64,000 nucleotides of DNA from Umezawaea sp036375055 (GCF_036375055.1 NZ_DASUSQ010000084.1:1-64000); one strand, 5' to 3'; positions 51,003-59,815 are shown, counted from the stretch's first letter. Notes: generated from the sequence alone by a model not told the origin. A program made the numbers and translations.

Positions 51003-53900
51003 CTAACCGAGCAGGGTGACCGGGGTCGGGTCGGTGATCAGGGCGGCGAACGCGTGCCGGTCCGCCCAGCGGTCGCTGGTCCACGCCAGCGCGCGGGCCA
51101 GGCCCTCGGGGGTGTCGACGGCGTGCACCACGTCGTCGACCAGCCACCACGAGACCTCGTGCTCGGTCCCGTCGACGCTCACGCGCAGCTCGTCGTGCAC
51201 GACCACGGACCCGTCCGGCAGGTCGACGCCGAGCAGCTCGCAGGCCAGCCGGACGGCGCCCAGCTCGTGCCACGGGACGGCGTCGCCCCCGGTCGTCGGC
51301 ACCCCGTCGACCTCCTCGGACGCCAGCGGCAGCGCGAGCAGCTCGGCCAGCGCGTCGGCTCCACCGTCGGCGGCCAGCACGCCCTCCGGGGGCAGCACGC
51401 CGAGCAGCCACGGCAGGTCGAGCACGACCACGTCGTCGGCGGGCACGGCGGCGCCGGTCAGCACGCGCACCCTCTCCGGCGGGGTGATGCCGCCGGAGTC
51501 GAGCAGGTGCGCGACCTCGGCCAGCGCCGCGTGCGCCGTGAACACCAGCGCGTCGGCGGGCGTCCGCTCCGGGTCGCCCAGGCGCCGCAGCAGGTCCCGC
51601 ACGTCGTCGTCGCCGCGCACGTCCAGCTCGGTGCGCACGCCGACCGCGACGAGCACGTGCTCGGGCAGGCCGACGTCCGGCACCACGTCGTAGAGCCCGG
51701 CGAGGGACTCGGCGGTCGGCAGCCGCCAGTCGCACAGCGGCACGCCGTCGAGCGTCGCGTACTGCGAGAGCCACCAGCCGGTGTAGCCGTCCGGCTCCCG
51801 CACCGCCCGCCACGCCACCGGGTCGGCGGCCAGCATCGCCAGCGCGGCGGGCCACGCGTCGCGGGCCACCAGGTCGAGGTCGCGGATGCCGACGACGCGG
51901 GTCGGCGGCTCCGGCGACGCGGCCCACCAGTAGCCCTCGTCGGCCAGGTCGTGGTCGGGCTCGGTCGGGTCCTCGTCCACGACCACGCTGAACCCGTCGA
52001 CCACGCCGATCGCGGTCAGCACCGACCGGGGCCACTGCTCGGCGACCTTCGCGTCCAGCACGCCGATCGGGGCGTCCGGCTCCAGCACGTCCAGCAGCGC
52101 CGAATCGGGCAGCACCAGCTCGTCCGCGCGGCGCCAGTCGCCGGAGGCGTCGGGCAGCACGAGTTCCGCGAGCCACGGCCGGTCGCCGGAGCGCATCCCG
52201 GAGCGGTCGACCAGGCGCAGCACGGCGCGCACGAGGTCGTGGCCGTCCATGCCCGCGTCGACCTCGTCGGCGCTGCGGTGCACGGCCTCGCGGATGGCCT
52301 CGGAGTCCAGCAGTTCCACCGGCCCGGCCTCGACCGCGCCGAGGCGGGTCAGCAGCCGGTGCACGGCCTCGGGGTGCGCGATCCGCAGCCCGGACACGTC
52401 CACGCCCGCCAGCAGGTCCAGGGTCTCCTGGTCGGCGTCGAGGACCAGCACGCCGCGCGGGCTCGTGACGGTCCGGCCGTCCGCCAGCGGGACCGGGAGG
52501 CCGCCCAGGTCCTCGCGGGCCTTCGAGTCGACCTCGGCGATCGGGTCCAGCTCGGCGTAGAGCCGACGCCACCAGTCCGGGTCGCCGCTCAGGCCCGCCA
52601 GCGCGTCCACGACGTCGCGCATGGTCAGGCGGCGAACCTCCAGCGCCGCCAACGCCTTCGCGTGCTCGGGCAGGGTGAGCTCGGCGTCGAGCAGGCCGGG
52701 GATCACTTCTTCCAGGAGTTCGACCAGTTCCTCGGAACCCGCGTCGAGCACCTTCGCCTTCGCGGGCGAGGCCCACTCGCCGCTCGCGAGCGGCAGCCAT
52801 TCGGCCGTGCGCAAGGCCTTCAGCACGCCGGCGCGCAGCACACCGTCCACTTCGGACAGAGGGAAGCCGGGCAGGGGGACGAGCGTCGTCCGTTGCACGG
52901 CGGGCAGCTTCGCGACCAGGGCCGGGTAGTGCGCGGCGGCCTCGGCGAGCACGGCGTCCACGGCGGGGCCGGGCTGCACGCGGCGGCGCGACGGCTCGAC
53001 CGGCAGCGTGGCGAGCAGCCTCGCGGGCAGCGACAGGCGTTCGTCGGTGGGGGTCGGCGCGTGCAGCACCTCGTCGGCCAGGACGCCGTCGGACGGCCAC
53101 GCCCAGCAGATCGACCACTGCGGCCGGGTCTCGACACCCGCCACGAGCGACGCGGGCAGCTCACCGGAGACGCGGTGCAGGACCCAGCGGGTCGAGCCGT
53201 CCGGGCCGTGCAGGACCACCACGTCGTCGTCGACGTCCTCGCGGGTCCACACCCGGTCCGCGATCTCGACGCGGTTCAGGCCGGGCAGCGCCAGCAGCAG
53301 GTCGCCCGCCTGGTCGGCGAACTCGGCCAGCAGCGCGGCCCCGTCCACCTTCAGCGGCAGCCGGACCTCGGTCGCGAAACCCGCGGGCACGTCGGTCTCG
53401 TCGCTCGGCCACACCAGCCGCAGCACCGGCACGTCGCCGCCGCGCTGCTCGGCCGAGTCCGGCACGGCGGCACGGGTGCGCTCGGCGGAGAAGGCGACGG
53501 CGCCGGAGGTCGACACGACCCTGGGGGCGTCGGTCACGGCCAGCACCGCGGCGAAGCCGACGCCGAACTGGCCGATGGTGCCGGAGTTCTTGGTCGACGC
53601 GCGCAGCGACGCGAGCGCCGTCACACCGGCGGCGTCCAGCGGCACGCCGGTGTTCGCCGCGCGCAGCTCGCCGTCCACAACGGACAGGCGGAGCACGCCG
53701 GGCTCGGCGCCCGCGGCGTCGGAGGCGTTCTGCGCCAGCTCGACCAGCAGCCGGTCGCGGTAGCCCCCGAGGCGCAGGTCCTCCTCGGCGTTGGCGTCCT
53801 CGCGGAACCTGGTGGGCGAACCGCGCCACGAGGCCAGCACGGAGTCGCGCAGCGCCTCCGTGCCGAAGGGGTCCGAGGGCACGGCGGGCTCCTGGGTCAC
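51003..53900 (-). CDS. Sacsin-like HATPase-fold protein
   Basis: A 965-residue soluble protein. The N terminus (about residues 40-200) is a GHKL/Hsp90-type ATP-binding domain as in sacsin: LLVELAQNASDAAG (N box), LRAANTGVPLDAAGVTALAS and SGTIGQFGVGFAAVLAV (G box), so it should bind ATP. The remaining 750 residues form a long, acidic, Val/Leu-rich region without a recognised fold. Homologues are widespread in actinobacteria next to the DUF3027 gene; function unknown, perhaps chaperone-like. GTG start at 53900 overlaps the DUF3027 stop by four bases (GTGA). Confidence 0.9.
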   Translation of the reverse strand: MTQEPAVPSDPFGTEALRDSVLASWRGSPTRFREDANAEEDLRLGGYRDRLLVELAQNASDAAGAEPGVLRLSVVDGELRAANTGVPLDAAGVTALASLRASTKNSGTIGQFGVGFAAVLAVTDAPRVVSTSGAVAFSAERTRAAVPDSAEQRGGDVPVLRLVWPSDETDVPAGFATEVRLPLKVDGAALLAEFADQAGDLLLALPGLNRVEIADRVWTREDVDDDVVVLHGPDGSTRWVLHRVSGELPASLVAGVETRPQWSICWAWPSDGVLADEVLHAPTPTDERLSLPARLLATLPVEPSRRRVQPGPAVDAVLAEAAAHYPALVAKLPAVQRTTLVPLPGFPLSEVDGVLRAGVLKALRTAEWLPLASGEWASPAKAKVLDAGSEELVELLEEVIPGLLDAELTLPEHAKALAALEVRRLTMRDVVDALAGLSGDPDWWRRLYAELDPIAEVDSKAREDLGGLPVPLADGRTVTSPRGVLVLDADQETLDLLAGVDVSGLRIAHPEAVHRLLTRLGAVEAGPVELLDSEAIREAVHRSADEVDAGMDGHDLVRAVLRLVDRSGMRSGDRPWLAELVLPDASGDWRRADELVLPDSALLDVLEPDAPIGVLDAKVAEQWPRSVLTAIGVVDGFSVVVDEDPTEPDHDLADEGYWWAASPEPPTRVVGIRDLDLVARDAWPAALAMLAADPVAWRAVREPDGYTGWWLSQYATLDGVPLCDWRLPTAESLAGLYDVVPDVGLPEHVLVAVGVRTELDVRGDDDVRDLLRRLGDPERTPADALVFTAHAALAEVAHLLDSGGITPPERVRVLTGAAVPADDVVVLDLPWLLGVLPPEGVLAADGGADALAELLALPLASEEVDGVPTTGGDAVPWHELGAVRLACELLGVDLPDGSVVVHDELRVSVDGTEHEVSWWLVDDVVHAVDTPEGLARALAWTSDRWADRHAFAALITDPTPVTLLG

Positions 53901-55042
53901 TGGGTCGTGGTCTCGTTCTCGTCCTGCGCCACGTCGGCCGCGGGAGTCCCGTCCTCGGGGACCTCGGCTGCCGGCACGTCGGCTGCTTCGACCGCGGGAG
54001 CCTCGGACACCTCGGCAGCGGGTTCGGGAGCCTCGGCCGCCTCGGCAGCGGGCGTCTCGTCCACGACGGGCGTCTCGTCCACGACAGGCGCCTCGTCCAC
54101 GACAGGCGCCTCGTCCACTGCGGGCGCCTCGTCCACGACGGCCGCCTCGTCCACGGCAGGCGCCTCATCCACGACAGGCGCCTCGTCCACGACGGGCGCC
54201 TCATCCACGGCAGGCGCCTCGTCCACGACGGGTGCCTCGGCCTCAGGTGCCTCGTCCACGGCGGGTGCGGGTGCCTCCGCGACCGGGGTGCGCTGCTCGT
54301 TGGGCTCCACGTCGAGCTGGGCGTCGTCGTAGACCACGTCCGAGACGGGGATGCCGACGCTCATGTCGATCTCGACTTCGGAGTGCGCGCCGCAGCCGTA
54401 CTCCACGTGCACCACGCGGCCGTCCGCGGGCGTCAGCTCGTTCGCGCACACGCCGAACGCGGCACCGAGCGAGCCCTTGATCTGCTGGTAGAAGCCGCAG
54501 CTGCCGCACGTGGCCGGCGCGCTGCGGGCCATGTCGCTGAGCGGGCCGAAGTCGCCGCCGTGCCAGCGCTCGGCGGCGTCGAGGCGGCCGTTGCGGCCGA
54601 GCACGCGCACGCGGCCGAGGCCGATCTCCCGCGAGACCTCCTCGATCGCCGGGTCCTCGGACTCCAGGTAGCCGGGCACCAGCCGCGGGTCGTCGCGGCG
54701 GGTGGGCATGAGGTCGCCCACACCGAGGTCGCCCGCGCGGACGCGGTCCTCCCACGGCACCCAGTCCGGGGCGACCAGGGCCTCGTTGCCGGGCAGCAGG
54801 ACGACCTCGCTCACCGAGAGGGGCGTGCCCTCCCCGGCGAACGCGACCGTCACGGCCCAGTTCCAGCCGTGGTACCCGGCGTGGTTGGCCTCGAAGAGGT
54901 GGGTGACCGAGACCTCGTCCTCACCGAGCACACCCACGTGCGCGCCGATGCGTTCCTGGCCTGCTTCCTCCTGCGCGGCGGCGCGGGCGAGATCGACGGC
55001 TTCGGAATCGGCGAGCACCGGCTGCGGCTGCTGAGTGGGCAT
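53897..55042 (-). CDS. DUF3027 protein with VVDEAP repeat tail
   Basis: A 381-residue protein. The conserved DUF3027 part (residues about 5-240) includes FEANHAGYHGWNWAVTVAFA, EVVLLPGNEALVAPDWVPWE, GDLGVGDLMPTRRDDPRLVP and a C-terminal zinc-ribbon-like segment with ATCGSCGFY and AFGVCANEL plus GCGAHSEVE. After about 265 the tail is a repetitive acidic stretch of VVDEAPAVDEAP units (encoded by 54040-54240) and then an Ala/Glu/Pro-rich end. Function unknown; coupling to the sacsin-like ATPase gene by GTGA overlap suggests they work together. ATG at 55042 is chosen; GTG at 55051 is possible. The open frame extends upstream as an artefact. Confidence 0.87.
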   Translation of the reverse strand: MPTQQPQPVLADSEAVDLARAAAQEEAGQERIGAHVGVLGEDEVSVTHLFEANHAGYHGWNWAVTVAFAGEGTPLSVSEVVLLPGNEALVAPDWVPWEDRVRAGDLGVGDLMPTRRDDPRLVPGYLESEDPAIEEVSREIGLGRVRVLGRNGRLDAAERWHGGDFGPLSDMARSAPATCGSCGFYQQIKGSLGAAFGVCANELTPADGRVVHVEYGCGAHSEVEIDMSVGIPVSDVVYDDAQLDVEPNEQRTPVAEAPAPAVDEAPEAEAPVVDEAPAVDEAPVVDEAPVVDEAPAVDEAAVVDEAPAVDEAPVVDEAPVVDETPVVDETPAAEAAEAPEPAAEVSEAPAVEAADVPAAEVPEDGTPAADVAQDENETTTQ

Positions 55043-55108
55043 TGGGGTCACAGGTGAATTGTGCCGCACGACTACACAGCCGCGTGCACTCGTGTCACCC
55101 TTCTGGAC

Positions 55109-55876
55109 GTGCGGAGGCTTGCGGCGTTGGCAGGACTGGTCCTCGTCGGCGCGTGCTCGACCGCGCCCGCCCCCTCGGGAGGCCCGTCGAAGGGGCCGTC
55201 GAAGGTGGAGGTGCTGGCCACGATCCCGCACGACCCGACCGCGTTCACGCAGGGTCTGGAGCTGCGGGACGGCGTCCTCTACGAGGGCACCGGCCTCGAA
55301 GGCGAGTCCTCGGTGCGGCGTGTCGACCCGGACACGGGCACCGTCCAGCAGCGGGTCGACCTGCCGGGTCCCCTGTTCGGCGAGGGCATCACGCTCGTGG
55401 GCGACCGCGTCTGGCAGATCACCTGGCAGGACGGGATCGCCATCGAGCGGGACCGCACGACGCTGGCCGAGGTGAAACGGGTCACCTACGACGGCGAGGG
55501 CTGGGGCCTCTGCCTGGACGGCGGGCGGCTCGTGATGAGCGACGGCACGGCCGAGCTGACGTTCCGCGACCCGACCACGTTCGCCGAGACCGGCACGGTC
55601 GGCGTGACGAGGGACGGGCAGCCGCTGCCGATGCTCAACGAGCTGGAGTGCGTCGACGGCGTCGTGTGGGCGAACGTGTGGCAGACCGACGAGATCGTCC
55701 GCATCGACCCCGGCAGCGGGAAGGTGACGGCCGGCGTCGACGCCGGGTCGCTGCGCCCCGCCGACGTGCCGAGGGCGAACGTGCTCAACGGGATCGCGGC
55801 GGTGCCGGGCACGGACGAGTTCCTGGTGACCGGGAAGAACTGGCCGAGCGTGTTCCGCGTCCGGTTCGTCGAGTGA
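55109..55876 (+). CDS. Glutaminyl-peptide cyclotransferase-like lipoprotein
   Basis: A 255-residue protein similar to the plant-type (PpqC/QC) glutaminyl cyclases, beta-propellers that form N-terminal pyroglutamate on secreted peptides. HDPTAFTQGLELRDGVLYEG near residue 35, GEGITLVGDRVWQITWQDG, TYDGEGWGLCLDGGRLVMSD and ELECVDGVVWANVWQTDEIV with NVLNGIAAVPG are hallmarks. The N terminus RRLAALAGLVLVGACSTAP is a signal peptide with lipobox (Cys near 16), so the mature protein is a lipoprotein outside the cell. GTG at 55109 is used to keep the signal short; an ATG at 55061 would add 16 residues. Confidence 0.88.
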   Translation: MRRLAALAGLVLVGACSTAPAPSGGPSKGPSKVEVLATIPHDPTAFTQGLELRDGVLYEGTGLEGESSVRRVDPDTGTVQQRVDLPGPLFGEGITLVGDRVWQITWQDGIAIERDRTTLAEVKRVTYDGEGWGLCLDGGRLVMSDGTAELTFRDPTTFAETGTVGVTRDGQPLPMLNELECVDGVVWANVWQTDEIVRIDPGSGKVTAGVDAGSLRPADVPRANVLNGIAAVPGTDEFLVTGKNWPSVFRVRFVE

Positions 55877-55966
55877 GCCACCGCGCGGTGCCCCGGAGCG
55901 GGTGATTCCGGTCGGCCGTTCGTCCGTTCGCGCACGCCCGGCCTCCGCGTGAGGCAGGATTGACAC

Positions 55967-57709
55967 GTGAAGCGCTCCGGTTCGGACGACCCGCACGGCA
56001 CACCCCGTGCCCGGCGCGGCTGGAGCGGCGGGCGCAGGTCCCGCCGCGGGCCGGAGCAGCCGACGGGCATCACCGAGTGGCCGCCGAGCCCGCCGCCCCA
56101 GGCCGCCCCCCGGCAAGCGCCACCGCCGCCCCCGAGGCGGCAGCCACCACCCCGGCGGGAACCGCCGACGCGGTACCCGTGGGAGGACGACGACTACCAG
56201 CCGAGGCAGGCCCCGGAGGCGCGCTTCGACCTCGAACGACCGAGCCGGATGCGGCCCACCAGGCCGTACCCGACGGGTGAGCCGCCGGAGCTGGGGCGGG
56301 AGGGGTCGCGGCGGGAGCGGGTGCCGGTCTCGGAGCAGCCCACCACCCCGACGCTGCCGAAGAAGCTGACCGTCACCAGGGTCGCGGTGTTCCGCGGCAG
56401 GCAGCTCGGCCAGCGGGCCGTGACCGCGTTCCGGAAGGCCGTGCACGCCGACGGCGCGGAGAAGTCCGGGCTCACCGCCCTCACGTACGCGGTGATGCTG
56501 AACTACGCCGCCGACGCCGCGATGGCCGTGGCGCTGGCGAACACCCTCTTCTTCTCGGCGGCGACCGGCGAGAGCCAGGGCAAGGTCGCGCTCTACCTGC
56601 TGATCACCGTGGCCCCGTTCGCGCTGATCGCCCCCGTCATCGGTCCCGCGCTGGACCGCATCCAGCGCGGCAGGCGCATCGCCCTCGCCGCGGCCTGCGT
56701 GCTGCGCGTGTTCCTGTCGATCGTCATGGCGCTGCACTTCGACGACTGGGGCCTCTACCCGGCGGCGCTGGGCAGCATGGTGCTGTCCAAGTCGTTCACG
56801 GTGCTCAAGTCCGCGATCACCCCACGGGTGCTGCCGCCGGACATCACGCTGTCCAAGACCAACGCCCGCATGACCGTGTTCGGCCTGGCCGCGGGCGGTG
56901 TCCTCGGTGCCGTCGCGGCCGGTTTCGCCCAGCTCTTCGACTCCCCCGGCGCCCTCTGGTTCACCGCCGCCCTGTGCCTGGCCAACGCCTGGCTGTGCCT
57001 GAGGATCCCGGCGTGGGTGGAGGTCACCGAGGGCGAGGTGCCGACGTCGCTGCGCACCGGGGCGAGGAGGGCCAAGCGCCAGCCCCTCGGCAGGCACGTG
57101 GTCGTGTCGCTCTGGGGCAACGGCACGATCCGCGTGCTGACCGGCTTCCTCACGCTGTTCGCGGCCTTCGTCGTCCGCGCCCAGACCGAGGGCGACGCGG
57201 GCAAGCAGCTGCTCCTGCTCGGCGTCATCGCGGGCGCGGCGGGCGTCGGCAGCTTCCTCGGCAACGCGGTGGGGGCGCGCCTGCACTTCGGCAACCCCGA
57301 CCAGGTCGTCGTGGCCTGCCTGAGCGCGGCGCTGACCGTGGCGGTGCTGGCGGCGGTCCTGCCGGGGCTCACCACGGCCGCGATCGTCGGGCTGGTCGGG
57401 GCCACGGCCAGCGGGCTGGCGAAGATCAGCCTCGACGCCGTGATCCAGGACGACCTGCCCGAGGAGTCCCGTGCGTCGGCGTTCGGGCGGTCGGAGACGA
57501 TCCTCCAGCTGACGTGGGTGTTCGGCGGTGCGCTCGGCGTCCTGCTGCCCGCCACGTACTGGATCGGGTTCACGGTGCTGTCGGTGCTGCTCGCCGCCGG
57601 GCTGACCCAGACGGTCATGTGCCTGCGGGGCGGGTCGCTGATCCCCGGCATCGGCGGCGACCGGCCCGAGCACCCGAACGCAGTGCACCCCACCAAGCCC
57701 ATCGGGTGA
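55967..57709 (+). CDS. MFS transporter with long disordered N terminus
   Basis: A 580-residue membrane protein. Residues 1-125 are Arg/Pro/Glu-rich and disordered; the membrane part then has about 11-12 helices, beginning near LTALTYAVMLNYAADAAMAV. Loop 2-3 reads PVIGPALDRIQRGRRIALAA, an MFS-type signature. Later segments include GVLPPDITLSKTNARMTVFG-like sequence (RVLPPDITLSKTNARMTVFG). In mycobacteria the homologue (as I recall, Rv0876c) is a conserved membrane protein of unknown substrate. GTG at 55967. It is followed 21 bases later by the DUF2771 gene, so co-expression is likely. Confidence 0.87.
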   Translation: MKRSGSDDPHGTPRARRGWSGGRRSRRGPEQPTGITEWPPSPPPQAAPRQAPPPPPRRQPPPRREPPTRYPWEDDDYQPRQAPEARFDLERPSRMRPTRPYPTGEPPELGREGSRRERVPVSEQPTTPTLPKKLTVTRVAVFRGRQLGQRAVTAFRKAVHADGAEKSGLTALTYAVMLNYAADAAMAVALANTLFFSAATGESQGKVALYLLITVAPFALIAPVIGPALDRIQRGRRIALAAACVLRVFLSIVMALHFDDWGLYPAALGSMVLSKSFTVLKSAITPRVLPPDITLSKTNARMTVFGLAAGGVLGAVAAGFAQLFDSPGALWFTAALCLANAWLCLRIPAWVEVTEGEVPTSLRTGARRAKRQPLGRHVVVSLWGNGTIRVLTGFLTLFAAFVVRAQTEGDAGKQLLLLGVIAGAAGVGSFLGNAVGARLHFGNPDQVVVACLSAALTVAVLAAVLPGLTTAAIVGLVGATASGLAKISLDAVIQDDLPEESRASAFGRSETILQLTWVFGGALGVLLPATYWIGFTVLSVLLAAGLTQTVMCLRGGSLIPGIGGDRPEHPNAVHPTKPIG

Positions 57710-57730
57710 GCGTGCGTAGAGTCGGCCGAC

Positions 57731-58216
57731 GTGCGCCGAGTCGTCAGTCCGCTGGTCTGTGCCGTTCTGCTGCTGGCCGGGTGCTCGGCACCCCCGCTGC
57801 CCGAGGTGACGTTCTACTCGTCGGGTCGGACGATCAACGTCCACCCGACGCAGCACTGCGACCTGGAGTCGGAGAACTGCGTGGTGGACTCCGGGGCCGT
57901 GGGGGTGTTGCGGGTGCTGCCGGGGCTGCCCGTGCAGATCTCGGTGCCGGGGGAGGTGGCTGATTCGGCGTGGTCGGTGAAGTTCACCTACCGGAACGCC
58001 GACGGGGTGGAGCAGGAGCCGCTGCGGAGCAAGGTGTTCACCAGCGCTGAGCCTCGGTACGCGTACACGCTGACCCTGCCTGGGGAGGGGGATCAGCTGG
58101 AGAGCGTGGAGGTTCAGCAGTTCGGGCGGCGGGTGCAGATCGATGAGACCGGGCAGATCCAGTTCGTGGCTCGGGCTACGTGGGTCTTGTCTGTGGATGA
58201 TCGGGGGGCTCGTTAG
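57731..58216 (+). CDS. DUF2771 lipoprotein
   Basis: A 161-residue lipoprotein: signal peptide RRVVSPLVCAVLLLAGC with lipobox LAGC (Cys near 18), then a beta-rich domain with PEVTFYSSGRTINVHPTQHC, ENCVVDSGAVGVLRVLPGLP, SVPGEVADSAWSVKFTYRNA and ATWVLSVDD. It fits the actinobacterial DUF2771 pattern. GTG at 57731. It is 21 bases after the MFS gene and may share its transcript; TAGAGT nine bases before the start could also be a -10 for a short-leader mRNA. Function unknown. Confidence 0.82.
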   Translation: MRRVVSPLVCAVLLLAGCSAPPLPEVTFYSSGRTINVHPTQHCDLESENCVVDSGAVGVLRVLPGLPVQISVPGEVADSAWSVKFTYRNADGVEQEPLRSKVFTSAEPRYAYTLTLPGEGDQLESVEVQQFGRRVQIDETGQIQFVARATWVLSVDDRGAR

Positions 58217-58239
58217 GTACCCGCCGGTTCCAGCGTGGT

Positions 58240-58355
58240 GCGGCCGATGTGACTCGGGGCCCCTCTCGTGAGCCTTGATCGGGCCACGAGAGCAGTCCCG
58301 AAAGCCTGCCCGATCATCAATTTCAAGGCTCAGAACCCCAAGTCACATCGGCCGC
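58240..58355. repeat. Dispersed palindromic element, copy C
   Basis: A 116-base unit with perfect-looking 20-base terminal inverted repeats (GCGGCCGATGTGACTCGGGG and CCCCAAGTCACATCGGCCGC, one mismatch). CTCTCGTG and CACGAGAG form an internal stem, and a 36-base interior stretch is identical to copy A. It lies just after the DUF2771 stop. Downstream, 58356-58491 holds nothing recognisable. Confidence 0.85.
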
Positions 58356-58491
58356 GTTCCGTGACCTGCGTCTTGCTGTTGGCCGTGGTCACCAGGACTG
58401 ACGCACCGCCGCGCCGCCCTGCCGGGCCACCCCGACCTTGCCGCTCCGCCGGGCGCCTCGCCTCTCCGGAGCGCCCTGCCTGCCGCCGCGG

Positions 58492-58878
58492 TTACGGGTC
58501 CAGTTCCCTGGCCACCGCGCGGACCACCTCTGCTACCAGTTTTGTGGTCTTGCGGTCCGGGTAGCGGTTTCTGCGGAGGTCTGGCTGGATCTTCATCTCC
58601 AGCAGTTTGATCATGTCTTCCACCAGGCCGTGCAGTTCCTCCGCCGGGCGGCGCCTCGCCTCTGCCACCGAGGGGGCCGGGTCCACCAGGCGGACCGACA
58701 GGGCCTGAGGGCCTCGGCGGCCTTCTGCCATGCCGAATTCGATGCGCTGTCCGGCCTTCAAGCCCTCGACGCCCGGAGGGAGCGCGGACTTCCGCACGTA
58801 GACGTCCTCGCCACCGTCCTGGGTGACGAAGCCGAAGCCCTTCTCGGTGTCGTACCACTTGACCTTGCCGGTCGGCAC
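58492..58878 (-). CDS. cspB: CspB-type cold-shock protein with C-terminal tail
   Basis: A 128-residue protein. The cold-shock domain is residues 1-65: PTGKVKWYDTEKGFGFVTQD (RNP1) and GEDVYVRKSALPPGVEGLKA (RNP2), which binds single-stranded RNA or DNA. A C-terminal region of 60 residues follows (PSVAEARRRPAEELHGLVED, RYPDRKTTKLVAEVVRAVAR), typical of the larger actinobacterial CspB. GTG at 58878 with GAGGG upstream is preferred; ATG at 58890 adds four residues. It likely acts as an RNA chaperone. Confidence 0.93.
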   Translation of the reverse strand: MPTGKVKWYDTEKGFGFVTQDGGEDVYVRKSALPPGVEGLKAGQRIEFGMAEGRRGPQALSVRLVDPAPSVAEARRRPAEELHGLVEDMIKLLEMKIQPDLRRNRYPDRKTTKLVAEVVRAVARELDP

Positions 58879-58989
58879 TGCCCTCACCATTCCCTTGCTT
58901 TCACATGACGAAGCGCCCCGGGCGTACCCAGGACGCGTTCCCCCAGAGTAGCCAGAAGACCGGCGTGCGGGCACCTCCGATTGCGCGAC

Positions 58990-58995
58990 TACCCT
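58990..58995 (+). promoter_or_regulatory. -10 hexamer of a likely leaderless transcript
   Basis: TACCCT at 58990-58995 fits TANNNT and ends six bases before the ATG at 59002, so the mRNA would start at the start codon. Confidence 0.5.
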
Positions 58996-59001
58996 CGCGC
59001 C

Positions 59002-59205
59002 ATGACCGCTCCGAAGCTGATGCCGCTGGCACTGGGGTTGTTCGCGCTCGGCCTGGTGGCCATCGTGGCAGTTTTCGCGCTCTTCGCGGCGGGGAAGAAC
59101 GACCTGCCGGTCTGGTTGAACGTCGCCGCGTGCCTGTTGACCCCGGTCGGCTTGGCCCTCGGGGTGCTCAGCGCCGTGCGGAACTCCAGGTCTAGGCGGC
59201 GCTGA
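59002..59205 (+). CDS. Small two-helix membrane protein
   Basis: A 67-residue protein with two hydrophobic helices (about 9-29 and 40-57) and a basic end SRSRRR. No family recognised. Start ATG at 59002 is supported by a -10 hexamer placed for leaderless transcription. The 3' end overlaps the convergent HAD-phosphatase gene by 14 bases. Confidence 0.65.
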   Translation: MTAPKLMPLALGLFALGLVAIVAVFALFAAGKNDLPVWLNVAACLLTPVGLALGVLSAVRNSRSRRR

Positions 59206-59815
59206 GGCGTTCGGCGTTCGCGCGCAGCCAGGTCGGGAAGCCGGTGAGGTCGGGCAACACCACGTCGGCGCCCTCCTCCTTCAGCTCGGCCTCGCTGCAC
59301 GGGCCGGTGGTCACGCCCACGGCCAGCGCGCCCGCGGCCTTGGCGCCGCGGATGTCACCCAGGTGGTCGCCCACGTAGACCGACGCTCCGTGCAGGAGCA
59401 GCGCCTCCGCCTTTCCCGTGGACCAGACTCCGCCGATCAGGTGGTCCACCTCCCAGTCGAACGCGTCGAGGTGCAGCTTGGCGTTCTGCCGGTACTTGCC
59501 GGTGACGACGACCACGGTGCCCGCCAGTGCGCGCACGGCCGCAAGCGATTGCGCCGCGCCGGGCAGGGCGATCGTGGACGGGATGACGACGTCGGGGTAG
59601 AGGGCGCGGAAGCGGTCGACCAGGTGCGGGATCTCCTCCTCGGGGACGCCGAAGTCGCGGTAGACCATGTCCAGCGGCGGGCCGAGGTGGGCGGCGAAGT
59701 GGTCGCCGTCCAGCGGGTAGCCGGTTTCCGCGGCCACCGCGTTCATCACGGCCGCCATGCCCGGCCGGGGGTCGATGAGGGTCATGTCGAGGTCGAATCC
59801 CACGGTCAACGGCAC
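59192..59815 (-). CDS. HAD-superfamily hydrolase
   Basis: A 207-residue haloacid-dehalogenase-type phosphatase. Motif I is VGFDLDMTLIDPRPG (nucleophile Asp near residue 8), motif II is VVVVTGKYRQNAK, and motifs III/IV are in VYVGDHLGDIRGAKAAGALA. Lys for motif III lies upstream in GGVWSTGKAEALL. A helical cap domain is inserted after motif I (residues about 20-85), so it is like phosphoglycolate phosphatase. Substrate unknown. GTG start at 59815. Overlaps the small membrane-protein gene end by 14 bases. Confidence 0.92.
   Translation of the reverse strand: MPLTVGFDLDMTLIDPRPGMAAVMNAVAAETGYPLDGDHFAAHLGPPLDMVYRDFGVPEEEIPHLVDRFRALYPDVVIPSTIALPGAAQSLAAVRALAGTVVVVTGKYRQNAKLHLDAFDWEVDHLIGGVWSTGKAEALLLHGASVYVGDHLGDIRGAKAAGALAVGVTTGPCSEAELKEEGADVVLPDLTGFPTWLRANAERLSAA

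Noticed and set aside
53897..57856. A 1319-codon open frame on the minus strand
   Set aside because: Only 53897-55042 has protein-like sequence (DUF3027). The rest is antisense to the glutaminyl cyclase and MFS genes and is low-complexity, as expected from high GC.
58268..58564. Short open frame beginning inside palindromic element C
   Set aside because: The first third is encoded by the repeat (same peptide would arise at other copies) and the rest is unlike any protein; treated as a repeat-derived false gene.
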